Source: Bacillota bacterium (lineage in GTDB: Bacteria; Bacillota; Bacilli; Desulfuribacillales; Desulfuribacillaceae). From it: a stretch of DNA of 46,200 bases. The translations under genes were made by a program, and so were the position numbers. Shown piece by piece: positions 15,675-24,550 of this stretch (positions within the stretch are counted from its first letter, which is position 1; each line of letters begins with the position of its first letter). The notes beneath the pieces were generated by a model. It had not been told where the DNA came from. It saw nothing but the letters and a program-made list of their open reading frames with translations, and ran no database searches. The stretch covers positions 1-46,200 of the forward strand of contig JAEWFW010000031.1 in the NCBI GenBank assembly GCA_023388635.1, given 5' to 3'.

Positions 15675-16670
15675 TCAAAATCCTAATAAGTCTAAAATAT
15701 GCTCCTCGACATTTCGCCCTTTACCCTGATATGGATAATGATGCAAATAAATCGCCGGATTAAAATTCAACTCAATAATACTGTGATTCCCTTCCGCAGG
15801 CACCTCCTGAATATCGCGGATAATCATGTCTAAGCCACTGATCTTTGCTCCGACAGCTTCAACGGCTTTAACAGCAATCGCTTTGTATTCCTCACGGACA
15901 TCTTCTGTGAAATCAATGCTATCCCCGCCGGTGCTAACGTTGGAATTCTCTCTAATATACACAGTTTGTCCGTCTGCCGGTATCGAATCCGGTGTCAACC
16001 CTTGCATTTGCAAACAGCTTAATTCTATATGTCCAAATTGAATCTTCTCGAAAGGAGTGACATGACCAGTTCCGCGGAGCGGATTGTTATTTTTCTCAGC
16101 GACCAGCTCGGCAATCGAGCGAACGCCATCTCCTACCACATTTGCCGGAATTCTGTGCAAAATAGCAACGACGCGACCGTCAATCACTAAAAAGCGATAT
16201 TCCTTACCCTCGACAAAATTCTCAATCAGTACAGAATCGCCATACCCTAACGCGTGACGAACAGCGTCATGATAGTCCTCGCGCTTACGGTCGCCTTTCA
16301 TAATCGTAATCCCTTCGCCGTAATTCGTCGACTTGGGTTTTATGACAATATCAATGCCCGAGAACTTCTCCCAATAGTCCATTGCTTCATCCAACGACTT
16401 GATGAGCACCCCACCGGGTACAGCCAATCCATGCTCGCGCAAAACTTGTTTGGTCACTTGCTTGTTCTCCATGATCAATGGCGTTATATATGTATCTCTC
16501 GAGGTCTTTGTCGCCTGTTTTATGTATTCGACTTTATCTCCTTGGCGAAGCCTGATAAAGTTGTCTTCGTAATCCAAGACCTCAACTTCAATCCCTCTGC
16601 GCAATGCCTCTTGGATAACGAGTTGCGTCGACAATTCCATACCGCTATACTGTTCGAACTTTTCCTGCAT
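15675..16670 (-). CDS. gshB: Glutathione synthetase, ATP-grasp half of a split GshF
   Basis: 331-residue ATP-grasp ligase matching the C-terminal half of bifunctional GshF/GshAB, which adds glycine to gamma-glutamylcysteine. Visible: an N-terminal substrate region, VIKPKSTNYGEGITI for the ATP lid, LIENFVEGKEYRFLVIDG, the NVSTGGDSIDFTEDV loop and IIELNFNPAIYLHHYP for metal/ATP contacts. It is unrelated in sequence to the classic E. coli GshB. The ATG at 16670 lies inside the gshA frame with GGGGGG as ribosome site, giving a 26-base overlap in another frame. Partner and order point to two subunits made by coupled translation. A cyanophycin-synthetase-like activity is less likely given the gshA neighbour. 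Confidence 0.87.
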   Translation of the reverse strand: MQEKFEQYSGMELSTQLVIQEALRRGIEVEVLDYEDNFIRLRQGDKVEYIKQATKTSRDTYITPLIMENKQVTKQVLREHGLAVPGGVLIKSLDEAMDYWEKFSGIDIVIKPKSTNYGEGITIMKGDRKREDYHDAVRHALGYGDSVLIENFVEGKEYRFLVIDGRVVAILHRIPANVVGDGVRSIAELVAEKNNNPLRGTGHVTPFEKIQFGHIELSCLQMQGLTPDSIPADGQTVYIRENSNVSTGGDSIDFTEDVREEYKAIAVKAVEAVGAKISGLDMIIRDIQEVPAEGNHSIIELNFNPAIYLHHYPYQGKGRNVEEHILDLLGF

Positions 16671-18129
16671 CTCTATATCCCCCCATGTTTTCTAATGACC
16701 GGTGTATTCCATATTGCAAATACGTCTGTCCCGATGCCCGCATTTCAGAATACATACGTTCAGATGGCAACAACGAAATTTGCTCAATTTTCTGCCGCTG
16801 ATAATCGACAATTGCTTGGTATCTACCCTCTGAATTATATTGATCCATCAGCTTGGCAATCTTCGACATCTTATTACAGATATGATTTGCCCAGTCTTTC
16901 AAAGGGACATCAGCTCCATCCGCACCGACGAGTGTCAGCCCCGGCTTTCTGCCTAGCATCGCTACTAAATGGTGGTTACGATTGATATACTCAAGCTCCG
17001 CGTCACCAACTGCGGGACTTGCTTCAAATAAACAGAATAACATGAAGATCTGCATAAAGTACAATTGTTCCATGCCAATTCCCAGTTTTTCAAACGGGTC
17101 AATATCGAGCACACGAACCTCAATATATCTTACTCCGCGTTCCTGCAGTGCATCAATTTGTCTTTCCTGCTTATCGGCGATTTGCTTCATGCGAATGACC
17201 GAATAGAACTCGTTTTCCTTCTGCAGCACGTGATCATTTAACTGTACCTGTTCGCCATTTTTATATATCCCCAATGCGGCATACTGCTCCGACTTCTGTT
17301 CTAGCAAATGGCGAATGCTGTCAATATATTCACTTAAACTGTTAAAGGTGTTTGCCCGCTGCGTTTGGTTTGTGCTGGAATAACCATAACGGCTGACCCG
17401 TAATGATATGGCATACCGCTCGAAATCTTCAATCAACTTATAACAATCAGGAAACTCCTTCTTAATGACATCCAATTCTTTGCATATCACAGAGTGATAG
17501 CTGCTATCAATCGTCGGAGATGCTCCGAAGAGGTATATTAACAACCAGCGATATCGCAGAGCATTCCTTGCCAAAGCGAAATATAAATCGTTGACAAACT
17601 CTGTTTCCGTTCGACCAGCTGCAAATGTCTCGTACAAATAGTCAATCATCGATTGACTAAAGGAAAAATTATAATGAATTCCCGAAATCATTTGCATCTT
17701 CTTGCCATATCGCAAAGCCAACCCTCGGCGATAGATTTCTTTCTCTTTCCCCTCAGGCGTTTCCCCAAAATAAGCAATCGGTATCTGCTGCTCATCAGGA
17801 AGTTTGGGCGGCATACTCAACGACCAAAGTAATTCTTCGCCAATACCGGCTTCCGCCTCTGCTTGTATAGTATATAACGACTCGTACGCTTGCTCTATCA
17901 CGCCAAACGTCGGTGTGACCAATTCCAACTGACTCTCGGAAAAGTCTGTCGTTATCATTGGATTTGTCAGTTTATCTCCTAAAATCGGCGGATGCGGCGT
18001 CAAAGCCAGTTCTCCCGATACTTGCACCCTCTGCGTCTCCCGCTCGATTCCCCAGTGGCCTTCTAAAAGCCATTCCCCTCTATATGTGTCGGAAAATAGC
18101 TTCATCAACGCCGAATAATCCCAATTCAT
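16645..18129 (-). CDS. gshA: Glutamate-cysteine ligase, gshA half of a split GshF
   Basis: 494-residue GshA (proteobacterial/GshF-type fold) joining glutamate and cysteine with ATP. The start WLLEGHWGIERETQRV, ITTDFSESQLELVTP, SGIHYNFSFS and RYIEVRVLDIDPFEKLGI are typical of the GshA domain of GshF. The start at 18129 (MNWDYSAL) is set by GGAGGAAAGAT directly upstream; a 15-residue extension lacks a site. Length equals the N-terminal part of GshF (about 490) and ends at the point where the fusion linker would begin. The downstream ATP-grasp gene overlaps by 26 bases. Acts in the cytoplasm for thiol redox balance. Confidence 0.92.
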   Translation of the reverse strand: MNWDYSALMKLFSDTYRGEWLLEGHWGIERETQRVQVSGELALTPHPPILGDKLTNPMITTDFSESQLELVTPTFGVIEQAYESLYTIQAEAEAGIGEELLWSLSMPPKLPDEQQIPIAYFGETPEGKEKEIYRRGLALRYGKKMQMISGIHYNFSFSQSMIDYLYETFAAGRTETEFVNDLYFALARNALRYRWLLIYLFGASPTIDSSYHSVICKELDVIKKEFPDCYKLIEDFERYAISLRVSRYGYSSTNQTQRANTFNSLSEYIDSIRHLLEQKSEQYAALGIYKNGEQVQLNDHVLQKENEFYSVIRMKQIADKQERQIDALQERGVRYIEVRVLDIDPFEKLGIGMEQLYFMQIFMLFCLFEASPAVGDAELEYINRNHHLVAMLGRKPGLTLVGADGADVPLKDWANHICNKMSKIAKLMDQYNSEGRYQAIVDYQRQKIEQISLLPSERMYSEMRASGQTYLQYGIHRSLENMGGYRDAGKVRTV

Positions 18130-18150
18130 ATCTTTCCTCCTGTCCATACA

Positions 18151-18292
18151 CTCGAAACATTGAGATTGAAGCAAGTTCTTAATTCAGGTGGAGATGCTTT
18201 TACTCCATCGGAATTTTAGAACTGCAAATGCATGACTTAGTTGACGTTGACTCCCACCAAGGAGGAGGGAGACTTACGTCAAGTTAGTCAGG
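18151..18292 (+). mobile_element. Possible right-end relic of an IS200/IS605-type element
   Basis: In plus frame 1 a short reading frame runs through TLETLRLKQVLNS and GGDAFTPSEF to TAG at 18217-18219, a tail composition seen at some TnpB C-termini. It is followed by a long imperfect hairpin: 18233-18247 pairs with 18276-18290 (13 of 15) around inner arms CTCCC (18251-18255) and GGGAG (18267-18271). Such a stop-then-hairpin order is usual at TnpB right ends. No tnpB body remains, so this is only a candidate; a structured leader of gshA on the minus strand is the alternative. Confidence 0.3.
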
Positions 18293-18370
18293 TTAAAACA
18301 CGCTACAATTGTATCATATAATTACCTATATGTTAGTATGTTTTGCTGCATTACTCCCTCTTAAAAATCC

Positions 18371-18844
18371 CTACTTCAATGCCTGCACTTTTTCCACTAA
18401 TTCTGCCCGCGTAAACTGCATATTCGTCTGCTTATTTTCAAATATATCATCGCTGGTTGCAAATACGCCTTGTTGGCTATTAATTAAACGATATGTATTC
18501 TCTTTTGCAGAATCTCGCACGAGAAAAAAAACATACTTCGTTCCCGATTCTATAGACTGAGGATCGTCGCTGTCGACTGCCAGTAATGCTGTTTGGGGTA
18601 GTATCCCATATAGTATATCTTCCACTTCTAACGTATATACTGCTTCCCTGTATTCAGAGTCCTCAATCACCTCGGCTAGCACAATCGCATCTGACTCGGC
18701 AATTAACTTCTCTTCGCTCATATATTGCCTCGGGAATTTATACATCTCTTCTTTATATTTGAATAACGCAGAATTCGATCCCATAATATACGCTATCACC
18801 ATAATTACTACAGCAAGAATTGCATAATGTATTTCCCTTTTCAT
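18371..18844 (-). CDS. Small membrane-anchored extracytoplasmic protein, unknown function
   Basis: 157 residues. A short basic start (MKREIH) is followed by a hydrophobic helix (AILAVVIMVIAYIMG, residues about 7-24) with no cysteine lipobox, then a soluble domain of about 130 residues with pattern ESDAIVLAEVIEDSEY and LYGILPQTALLAVDSDD, ending in charged residues. The segment SGTKYVFFLV suggests a small beta-barrel fold as seen in secreted stress proteins, but I do not recognise the family. The start at 18844 is set by AGGAG 8 bases upstream. It is an isolated unit. Confidence 0.78.
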   Translation of the reverse strand: MKREIHYAILAVVIMVIAYIMGSNSALFKYKEEMYKFPRQYMSEEKLIAESDAIVLAEVIEDSEYREAVYTLEVEDILYGILPQTALLAVDSDDPQSIESGTKYVFFLVRDSAKENTYRLINSQQGVFATSDDIFENKQTNMQFTRAELVEKVQALK

Positions 18845-19000
18845 GCACGTCACTCCTATCCCTCAATTTTATTGTTTACAATTTCTATCACTTACATTTA
18901 TTGCTATAGACATCATATCAAAGAAAAAAGTTTCTGAATATCCAAATTTTATCTTAAATATAAATTTTTATTAAATTTTCTATATTATTATAACTACAAA

Positions 19001-19036
19001 AACTCCTGCCGATTTCATTCCTGATTCGGCAGGAGT
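19001..19036 (-). terminator. Terminator of the second DEAD-box gene
   Basis: AACTCCTGCCGA (19001-19012) pairs perfectly with TCGGCAGGAGTT (19025-19036); on the minus strand it is followed by TTTTTGTAG. The remainder of 18845-19056 is AT-rich and holds no gene that I can see. Confidence 0.88.
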
Positions 19037-19056
19037 TTAGTGCTCGTTCGTATAAG

Positions 19057-20337
19057 CTATCGCTTTTTCTTTCTCATCCGATTTTTATTCGCCTGAATAT
19101 TTTTCTGACGCCTCATTTCATAAGCTGATTCCGATTTCTCAACCGAACTTCCGATTTTCTTGCCGGAACTCCGCTCCCTTACCCTTGGATCAGCTTTACT
19201 GCCTTGTTCATTCCTTACCTGTGGCGCAGGGGTGCGGATATTCAGCCGTTGAATTCCTATGCCGATTGCCTTTTCTATCAATTGCAAGTGCATTTGATCC
19301 TTTGGCGCAACCAATGTAATCGCTACCCCTTGCTCTCCCGCCCTACCGGTTCTGCCAATTCTATGAATATAGCTCTCCGCATCGTGGGGAATATCATAAT
19401 TGAATACGTGTGTCACACCATCAACATCCAATCCTCTACCCGCCACATCGGTCGCTATCATAAATTGTAACTCTAGATTGCGAAACTTTTGTAGAACACT
19501 TTCCCGCTTACTCTGTGATATATCACCATGCAGTTGATCACAATTGTATCCTAAAGCAAGCAATGCCTCGCACAATGTATTCGCCCGTCTTCTAGTCCGG
19601 CAAAAAATAATTGCTAAAAACGGACGGTAATGATCCAGCAGATGGCGCAACATTGCCTGCTTATTACGGTCGGTAGTCTCGACAACCCATTGCTCTATAT
19701 TGTCTACCGTCACCTTCTCTGTTTTGATTCTCACCTCAACGGGATTATTCATATACCGTTTTGCCAAAGAAGCTACTTGATGAGGTATCGTCGCCGAAAA
19801 CAGCATCGTCTGTCTGTCTTTTCCGATCTGATCAATGACTTCCTCTACCTCTTCCAGGAAACCCATATGCAGCATCTGATCCGCCTCATCAAGGACAAAC
19901 ATCGCCGTCCGCTGCAAATTTACAGTGCCCCGACGCAGATGATCTAACAGACGCCCCGGCGTGGCAATCACAATATGCTGGGCTCCTTGCAACTGTTTCA
20001 TCTGTTTCTCGACATCTTGTCCACCATAAATTGAAAGAATGTTGATATCTTCGGCAGCGTATTTTCGACTTTCTGTCGTAATCTGCAATGCCAACTCCCT
20101 TGTGGGTGTCAAAATCAGTGCCTGAATCTCTGGATTGGACACGTCGATTTTTTCTATGATCGGCAGTATAAAGGCAAGGGTCTTGCCCGTGCCCGTCTGT
20201 GCCTGTGCAATCACGTCGTCACCCCTTAAAACGATCGGGATCACTTGTTTTTGTACTGGGGTCGGCACATGCAAGCCCTGTTCATCCAATGCCCGCACCG
20301 ACATGCCATTGATTCCTAATTTCCCAAATTCACTCAT
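19057..20337 (-). CDS. DEAD-box ATP-dependent RNA helicase (second copy)
   Basis: 426-residue RNA helicase of the RhlE/DeaD group with all core motifs: TPVQKQVIP (Q motif), AQTGTGKT (46-53), PTRELAL, TPGRLLD, DEAD (150-153), SAT, HGDISQSKRE, IATDVAGRGLDV and HRIGRTGRAG. The tail is short and basic (NKNRMRKKKR), unlike the longer RNA-binding tail of CshA. AAGGAAGGA lies upstream of the ATG. It begins 43 bases after the Gmad2 lipoprotein gene on the same strand, so they may be co-transcribed. It is clearly a distinct paralogue of the gene at 3341. The exact orthologue (CshB, CshC/YfmL) is unresolved. Confidence 0.93.
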   Translation of the reverse strand: MSEFGKLGINGMSVRALDEQGLHVPTPVQKQVIPIVLRGDDVIAQAQTGTGKTLAFILPIIEKIDVSNPEIQALILTPTRELALQITTESRKYAAEDINILSIYGGQDVEKQMKQLQGAQHIVIATPGRLLDHLRRGTVNLQRTAMFVLDEADQMLHMGFLEEVEEVIDQIGKDRQTMLFSATIPHQVASLAKRYMNNPVEVRIKTEKVTVDNIEQWVVETTDRNKQAMLRHLLDHYRPFLAIIFCRTRRRANTLCEALLALGYNCDQLHGDISQSKRESVLQKFRNLELQFMIATDVAGRGLDVDGVTHVFNYDIPHDAESYIHRIGRTGRAGEQGVAITLVAPKDQMHLQLIEKAIGIGIQRLNIRTPAPQVRNEQGSKADPRVRERSSGKKIGSSVEKSESAYEMRRQKNIQANKNRMRKKKR

Positions 20338-20380
20338 AAAAAATCCTTCCTTCCAACCTTCGCCCCACCTGAACCATGTC

Positions 20381-21271
20381 TCACTTTATTTTCAGTGGAA
20401 TCTCTATAGGAAATAATTTTGATCCATCCTTGGCACTCTCACTGTAAACGACGAGTGTCAGTTGCTTTCCGTCAAAACCCTCAGGGATATTGATCTGCTT
20501 CTCGAAATACCCCCAACTGCCCATAGCAGCTTGCATAAATCCTGTATCAAGCACTGCCCGATCGTTAGTGCTGTCCGTGTCACCAGAATCTGCATCGACA
20601 ATCTCCCGCTCGGTAACTTCTGCGCCTGCGAGCAACTCATAATTGACAGTTCCCTCAAATACACTGGCAACCCCGCTTACATTAATACTGCCGTCCAACA
20701 CTTCATTGGCTTCCGGTGAAAATAAATGTATCCATTCGTTAGACGCGACAAACGGTCGGTCAATCGTCTCTTTTCCGACCAAGGTCATAAAATAGTCATC
20801 CGGATTATCGACATTGACGAATGTCAGCGGCGTATCGCGGTCTTCCAGAATTACGATATCAAATGGAAAGGTGATGACTTGCGCCAAAATGTCCTCTTCA
20901 TTCGGCTTCGTAAATACTACACGAACCTCTAATGTATCGTCTAAAGATACTATCTCCTGCACTTGTACTCCATAACCGGGCGTAGGCTTACTCCCAGCTG
21001 TAATTAATAGATAGCGATTCCCGTCAATGACCGTTTCCTGCACGGCGGGAATAACCTGAGAGTATTCAATCCACTGATCAATACGTTCGCTTAAAGAGTC
21101 CAGCTCCGGACGATAAAATCCCTTATCAAACGAGATTTGCTCGACTTCTCCCTCACCGTTATCTCCCTCTGTACCCGGCAGTTGTTCACAACCAATTAGC
21201 ACGACCGTTGCCAAAATCGCCACAACCACCAGCTTAAACACAGCTATGAAATCAAATTGTTTATTTTTCAT
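20381..21271 (-). CDS. Gmad2-domain lipoprotein
   Basis: 296-residue exported lipoprotein. The signal peptide has basic N-terminus, hydrophobic helix (residues 9-27) and lipobox VLIGC with Cys28, so it is lipid anchored on the outer face of the membrane. Residues about 55-175 form a soluble domain rich in beta strands (YLLITAGSKPTPGYGVQV). Residues about 180-296 match the Gmad2 immunoglobulin-like domain known from spore germination and other secreted proteins (IHLFSPEANEVLDGSINVSG, WGYFEKQINIP, PIEIPLKIK). AGGAGG precedes the start. Direct repeats of 22 bases lie immediately upstream. Envelope or spore role is inferred. Confidence 0.85.
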   Translation of the reverse strand: MKNKQFDFIAVFKLVVVAILATVVLIGCEQLPGTEGDNGEGEVEQISFDKGFYRPELDSLSERIDQWIEYSQVIPAVQETVIDGNRYLLITAGSKPTPGYGVQVQEIVSLDDTLEVRVVFTKPNEEDILAQVITFPFDIVILEDRDTPLTFVNVDNPDDYFMTLVGKETIDRPFVASNEWIHLFSPEANEVLDGSINVSGVASVFEGTVNYELLAGAEVTEREIVDADSGDTDSTNDRAVLDTGFMQAAMGSWGYFEKQINIPEGFDGKQLTLVVYSESAKDGSKLFPIEIPLKIK

Positions 21272-21285
21272 CGATAAACTCCTCC

Positions 21286-21340
21286 TAGAGATTCATTTTA
21301 CTAAGACTAGAGATTCATTTTACTAAGACTAGAGATTCAT
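21286..21340 (-). repeat. 22-base direct repeats in the lipoprotein leader
   Basis: Two identical 22-base units (21286-21307 and 21308-21329) plus the first 11 bases of a third (21330-21340) lie directly behind one another, ending at the ribosome binding site of the Gmad2 lipoprotein gene. The period is two helical turns, as expected for tandem regulator sites, but a slippage-type duplication is equally possible. Confidence 0.85.
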
Positions 21341-21433
21341 GTAACTACCATATAGACGTATGATGAAAGCACTATGATTCATTAAAATGTGCTGTGGCAA
21401 ATACGACAACGTTTATTCTAGCAACCCAATTCC

Positions 21434-21459
21434 CACCGGCATTGCTCACCGGCATTGCT
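21434..21459. repeat. 13-base tandem duplication
   Basis: CACCGGCATTGCT occurs twice in a row (21434-21446, 21447-21459) in the gap between topB and the lipoprotein gene. No recognisable gene is present in 21272-21494; no clear terminator for topB was seen either. Confidence 0.85.
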
Positions 21460-21494
21460 TTAACTGAGTCTTAACTAGCATAACCTGTTTTACC

Positions 21495-23741
21495 TTAATC
21501 AAACTTCAGTTTAGATAGTGCATCGGCAAGTGCTGTATTGACAGGCTCTGCTTCTTTGTTTAATTCTTTGATGAATTTTGATGTCTCTTGCTTGGACACT
21601 TTGGTGCCCCTCTGTTTTTTCCGTTCCTCAAAAGCAGCCAAGCGCTCTCTGTAGCCACACTGGCAAGTGAATACCTGTTTATCCCCTACCCCTTTTAACT
21701 CCATCTTCTTCATACATTCCGGGCAACGAGCATTCGTACTTTTGCTGACAGATTTTCGGAATCGGCATTCCCGATCTTCACAAACGAGCATTTTCCCCTT
21801 CTTCCCGTTCACTTCAAGTAGGAATTTTCCACATTCCGGGCACTTCTGTCTCGATATATTGTCATGCTTAAATACCTGTGTATCTTCTTTGATATCTCTG
21901 ACGATCTTCTTCGCGTACTCCCGCATCTCTGAAACGAATGTCTTTTTTGCCATATTCCCTTGGGAAATCGCAGTTAATTTTTGCTCCCATACGGCAGTCA
22001 GCTCCGGAGATTTTAGGTCGTCGGGCACAAGTTGTAAAAGCTGTCTCCCCTTCGCAGTCATATGAATTTCTTTCCCTCGTTTTTCAAACAAAAAGCTATT
22101 AAACAATTTTTCTAAAATATCTGCCCTTGTGGCTACTGTTCCCAAGCCTCCCGCTTCACCAATCGTTTTAATTAACTCACGGTTCGTAGTCTGCATATAT
22201 TGACGGGGATTCTCCATGGCGGACAACAGGCTCGCTTCTGTAAAATACGGCGGCGGCAGGGTCTGTCCCGCCGTCTTCGTGAAATTGGCTATCTGGATCG
22301 TGTTCCCTCGTTGGAGCGACGGCAACAGCTGATAGCTTTCCGCTTCTCTATTTCTATCTACTTCACCCGGATTCCCCGCTTCATCCATGTCTCCTATTTC
22401 TGCCGTTTCTCGCGAATCGCCATATATTTCTTTCCAGCCTTTGCGAATTTCTGTTTTCCCCTTCGCGAAAAATTGCTGATCGCCGATTTTAACAGTAACG
22501 GTCATCTGCTCATATTCATATGCCGGGTACATGACCGCTAGGAAACGCTTGACGACCAAATCGTATATCTTTCGTTCTTTGTCACTCAGTGTGTGCAGAA
22601 AGACCGTTTCCTCCGTGGGAATAATCGCATGATGGTCCGACACTCGGCTGTCATCGACCACCTGCTTGCCGACTTTTATCGGTGACCGCAGCAGCACGCT
22701 TGCCAATCTTTGATAGTGTCCTACCGCACATGAGCGGAGCCTTTCCACCAGTGTATCGACGATATCCGATGATAAATATCGCGAATCGGTGCGCGGATAT
22801 GTCAGATATTTGTGCTGCTCATACAACTTCTGCATGATCGACAACGTCTCTTTTGCCGAAAAACCGTAAATCTTATTAGCATCCCGCTGGAGCTCTGTAA
22901 GATTATATAATTGCGGCGGGAATATTTTTTTATGATTTTTCTGCACATCTTCGATGACTGCTTTATTGGCAGAGCCGTTGCGCTGGAGCTCGTCATGCAC
23001 GCCATCGCGTTTCGTCTGGTCGAACGTTCGCGCTTCTCCCGTTTTCGAGTCTCGCCAAATCAGTTTGTAACCGTCTTTCGTCTGCGCTGTCAGTCCGTAG
23101 TATGGCTTGGGCGTAAATTTTCGAATTTCCGTTTCTCTATGGGCGACCATTGCCAGCGTCGGTGTTTGCACTCTGCCGCACGAAAGCTGCGCATTGTATT
23201 TCGCCGTCAATGCCCTCGTCCCATTGAGCCCTACCAGCCAATCGGCTTCGGAACGAGCTGCCGCCGAATCGTACAGACGCTCAAATTCCGCAGCATTTTT
23301 CAAATTAGCAAAGCCCGCTTTAATCGCTTTATCAGTGACCGATGAAATCCATAGACGTTTCAGCGGTTTACTGATTTTCGCCTTTTCCAAAATCCAGCGC
23401 GCCACCAATTCCCCTTCGCGTCCTGCATCGGTGGCGATGACAATTTCTTTGACATCTTTGCGCGTCAATACTTCTCTCACCGTCTTGTATTGCTTGCCCG
23501 TCTGTTTAATCACAACAAGCTGTAAAGGTTCGGGTAACATCGGCAAATGCGTCAATTCCCACGTTTTATATTTATCATCATATACTTCCGGATCCGCCAA
23601 TGTGACGAGATGCCCCAGCGCCCATGTGACTATATACGCATTTCCTTCCAGATACCCGTTTCCCTGTTTGCTGCACCCGAGCACACGCGCTAAATCCCTT
23701 CCAACCGACGGCTTCTCGGCAAGAACTGCAATTTTACTCAT
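21495..23741 (-). CDS. topB: DNA topoisomerase III
   Basis: 748-residue type IA topoisomerase that relaxes and decatenates DNA by single-strand passage. N-terminal Toprim domain (VLAEKPSVGRDLARVL, and ATDAGREGELVARWI with acidic metal ligands), the active-site region YLTYPRTDSRYL with catalytic Tyr near residue 313, and a C-terminal part with Cys clusters (CPECGKFLLEV, CEDRECRF, CPECMKKMEL, CQCGY) forming two zinc ribbons. Length is close to Bacillus TopB (about 727) with an extra C-terminal finger. GAGAGG precedes the ATG. It is a stand-alone gene rather than part of a mobile element cluster. Confidence 0.96.
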   Translation of the reverse strand: MSKIAVLAEKPSVGRDLARVLGCSKQGNGYLEGNAYIVTWALGHLVTLADPEVYDDKYKTWELTHLPMLPEPLQLVVIKQTGKQYKTVREVLTRKDVKEIVIATDAGREGELVARWILEKAKISKPLKRLWISSVTDKAIKAGFANLKNAAEFERLYDSAAARSEADWLVGLNGTRALTAKYNAQLSCGRVQTPTLAMVAHRETEIRKFTPKPYYGLTAQTKDGYKLIWRDSKTGEARTFDQTKRDGVHDELQRNGSANKAVIEDVQKNHKKIFPPQLYNLTELQRDANKIYGFSAKETLSIMQKLYEQHKYLTYPRTDSRYLSSDIVDTLVERLRSCAVGHYQRLASVLLRSPIKVGKQVVDDSRVSDHHAIIPTEETVFLHTLSDKERKIYDLVVKRFLAVMYPAYEYEQMTVTVKIGDQQFFAKGKTEIRKGWKEIYGDSRETAEIGDMDEAGNPGEVDRNREAESYQLLPSLQRGNTIQIANFTKTAGQTLPPPYFTEASLLSAMENPRQYMQTTNRELIKTIGEAGGLGTVATRADILEKLFNSFLFEKRGKEIHMTAKGRQLLQLVPDDLKSPELTAVWEQKLTAISQGNMAKKTFVSEMREYAKKIVRDIKEDTQVFKHDNISRQKCPECGKFLLEVNGKKGKMLVCEDRECRFRKSVSKSTNARCPECMKKMELKGVGDKQVFTCQCGYRERLAAFEERKKQRGTKVSKQETSKFIKELNKEAEPVNTALADALSKLKFD

Positions 23742-23905
23742 AATAAAAATCCTCTCTATCTACGATTTTATCTCTCGGTAATTTTAGCATATCCCATTAT
23801 ACTATCTCTCATCACTGTCTCTCATTATTGCCTCTCGACCTAGCATTCGTTTCTCGCTGACCATTTCTCACTGATCTCTCTAAGCACTTCTCACTGATTG
23901 ATATT

Positions 23906-23934
23906 TTGACTATATGATCTGCTGACTATATAAT
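23906..23934 (+). promoter_or_regulatory. Sigma-A promoter of the GNAT gene
   Basis: TTGACT (23906-23911), 17-base spacer, TATAAT (23929-23934). TGACTATATGAT and TGACTATATAAT repeat the same 12-base pattern in the promoter. The gap 23742-23905 is a low-complexity stretch with repeated TCTC and TTCTCACTGAT elements; no gene seen in it. Confidence 0.8.
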
Positions 23935-23978
23935 CTTATATGTTCGTTTATTATATCTACAAATTGAGGTGAATAGCA

Positions 23979-24425
23979 ATGATTCGTGATTTTACAGAAA
24001 GCGATTACGAAAAATATATCACATACGCCAAAGCGTTTTACGCTTCCGACGCCGTAGCCCACGACATTGATCCAAAGCATTTTCATCAGACATTTCATTT
24101 AATTTTGCAAAAAAGCCCTTTGGTACGGGGACTCGTTTATGAACTGGACGGTGAAGTTGCCGGTTACATGCTGTTATCATTTATGTATTCTAACGAATTT
24201 GGCGGCATCGTCGTGTTGCTGGAGGAAATTTATATTGACCCCCGATATCGAGGTCAAGGAATCGGCAAACAATTCTTCGCTTTTGCCGATGCTGAGTACA
24301 AAGATTCAGCCGTGTGCTTCCGCCTGGAAGTGTCACGGAACAATGCCAAGGCAATTGAGCTCTATCAATCTCTGGGTTTTCAAGAATGGAGCTATCTACA
24401 GATGGTAAAAACCAACCCTCTGTAA
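23979..24425 (+). CDS. GNAT family N-acetyltransferase
   Basis: 148-residue cytoplasmic acetyltransferase of the GCN5-related fold. Motif A is YIDPRYRGQGIGKQFFAF (R-G-Q-G-I-G binds acetyl-CoA, residues about 86-103), followed by RLEVSRNNAKAIELYQSLGF, which is the usual motif-B segment. The substrate is unknown; length and simple architecture suggest a small-molecule or protein N-acetyltransferase. GAGGTG lies ahead of ATG. It is monocistronic, convergent with the efflux operon. Confidence 0.92.
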   Translation: MIRDFTESDYEKYITYAKAFYASDAVAHDIDPKHFHQTFHLILQKSPLVRGLVYELDGEVAGYMLLSFMYSNEFGGIVVLLEEIYIDPRYRGQGIGKQFFAFADAEYKDSAVCFRLEVSRNNAKAIELYQSLGFQEWSYLQMVKTNPL

Positions 24426-24454
24426 GCATTCACCGATGTTACAAAAAACTACAT

Positions 24455-24504
24455 AAAAACAGGAGTCCTATCACTGTCGCAAACAGTAAAGAACTCCTGT
24501 TTTT
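24455..24504. terminator. Bidirectional terminator between GNAT and efflux operon
   Basis: AAAAACAGGAGT (24455-24466) pairs with ACTCCTGTTTTT (24493-24504) with a 26-base loop; T-runs exist on both strands. Confidence 0.82.
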
Positions 24505-24550
24505 CTATTTATAACATAACCGTTTCTTCTACTTATAACGAACTGTCTCC

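Noticed and set aside
16645..16670. Programmed frameshift joining gshA and the ATP-grasp gene
   Set aside because: No slippery heptamer was seen, and the second gene has its own ATG with a G-rich site, so separate translation is simpler.
16254..16985. 243-codon plus-strand frame across gshB and gshA
   Set aside because: It crosses two well-supported minus-strand genes and has no family features.
23107..23781. Long plus-strand open frame of 224 codons opposite topB
   Set aside because: It mirrors the topB frame, has no ribosome binding site and shows no protein pattern; topB on minus has full family motifs.
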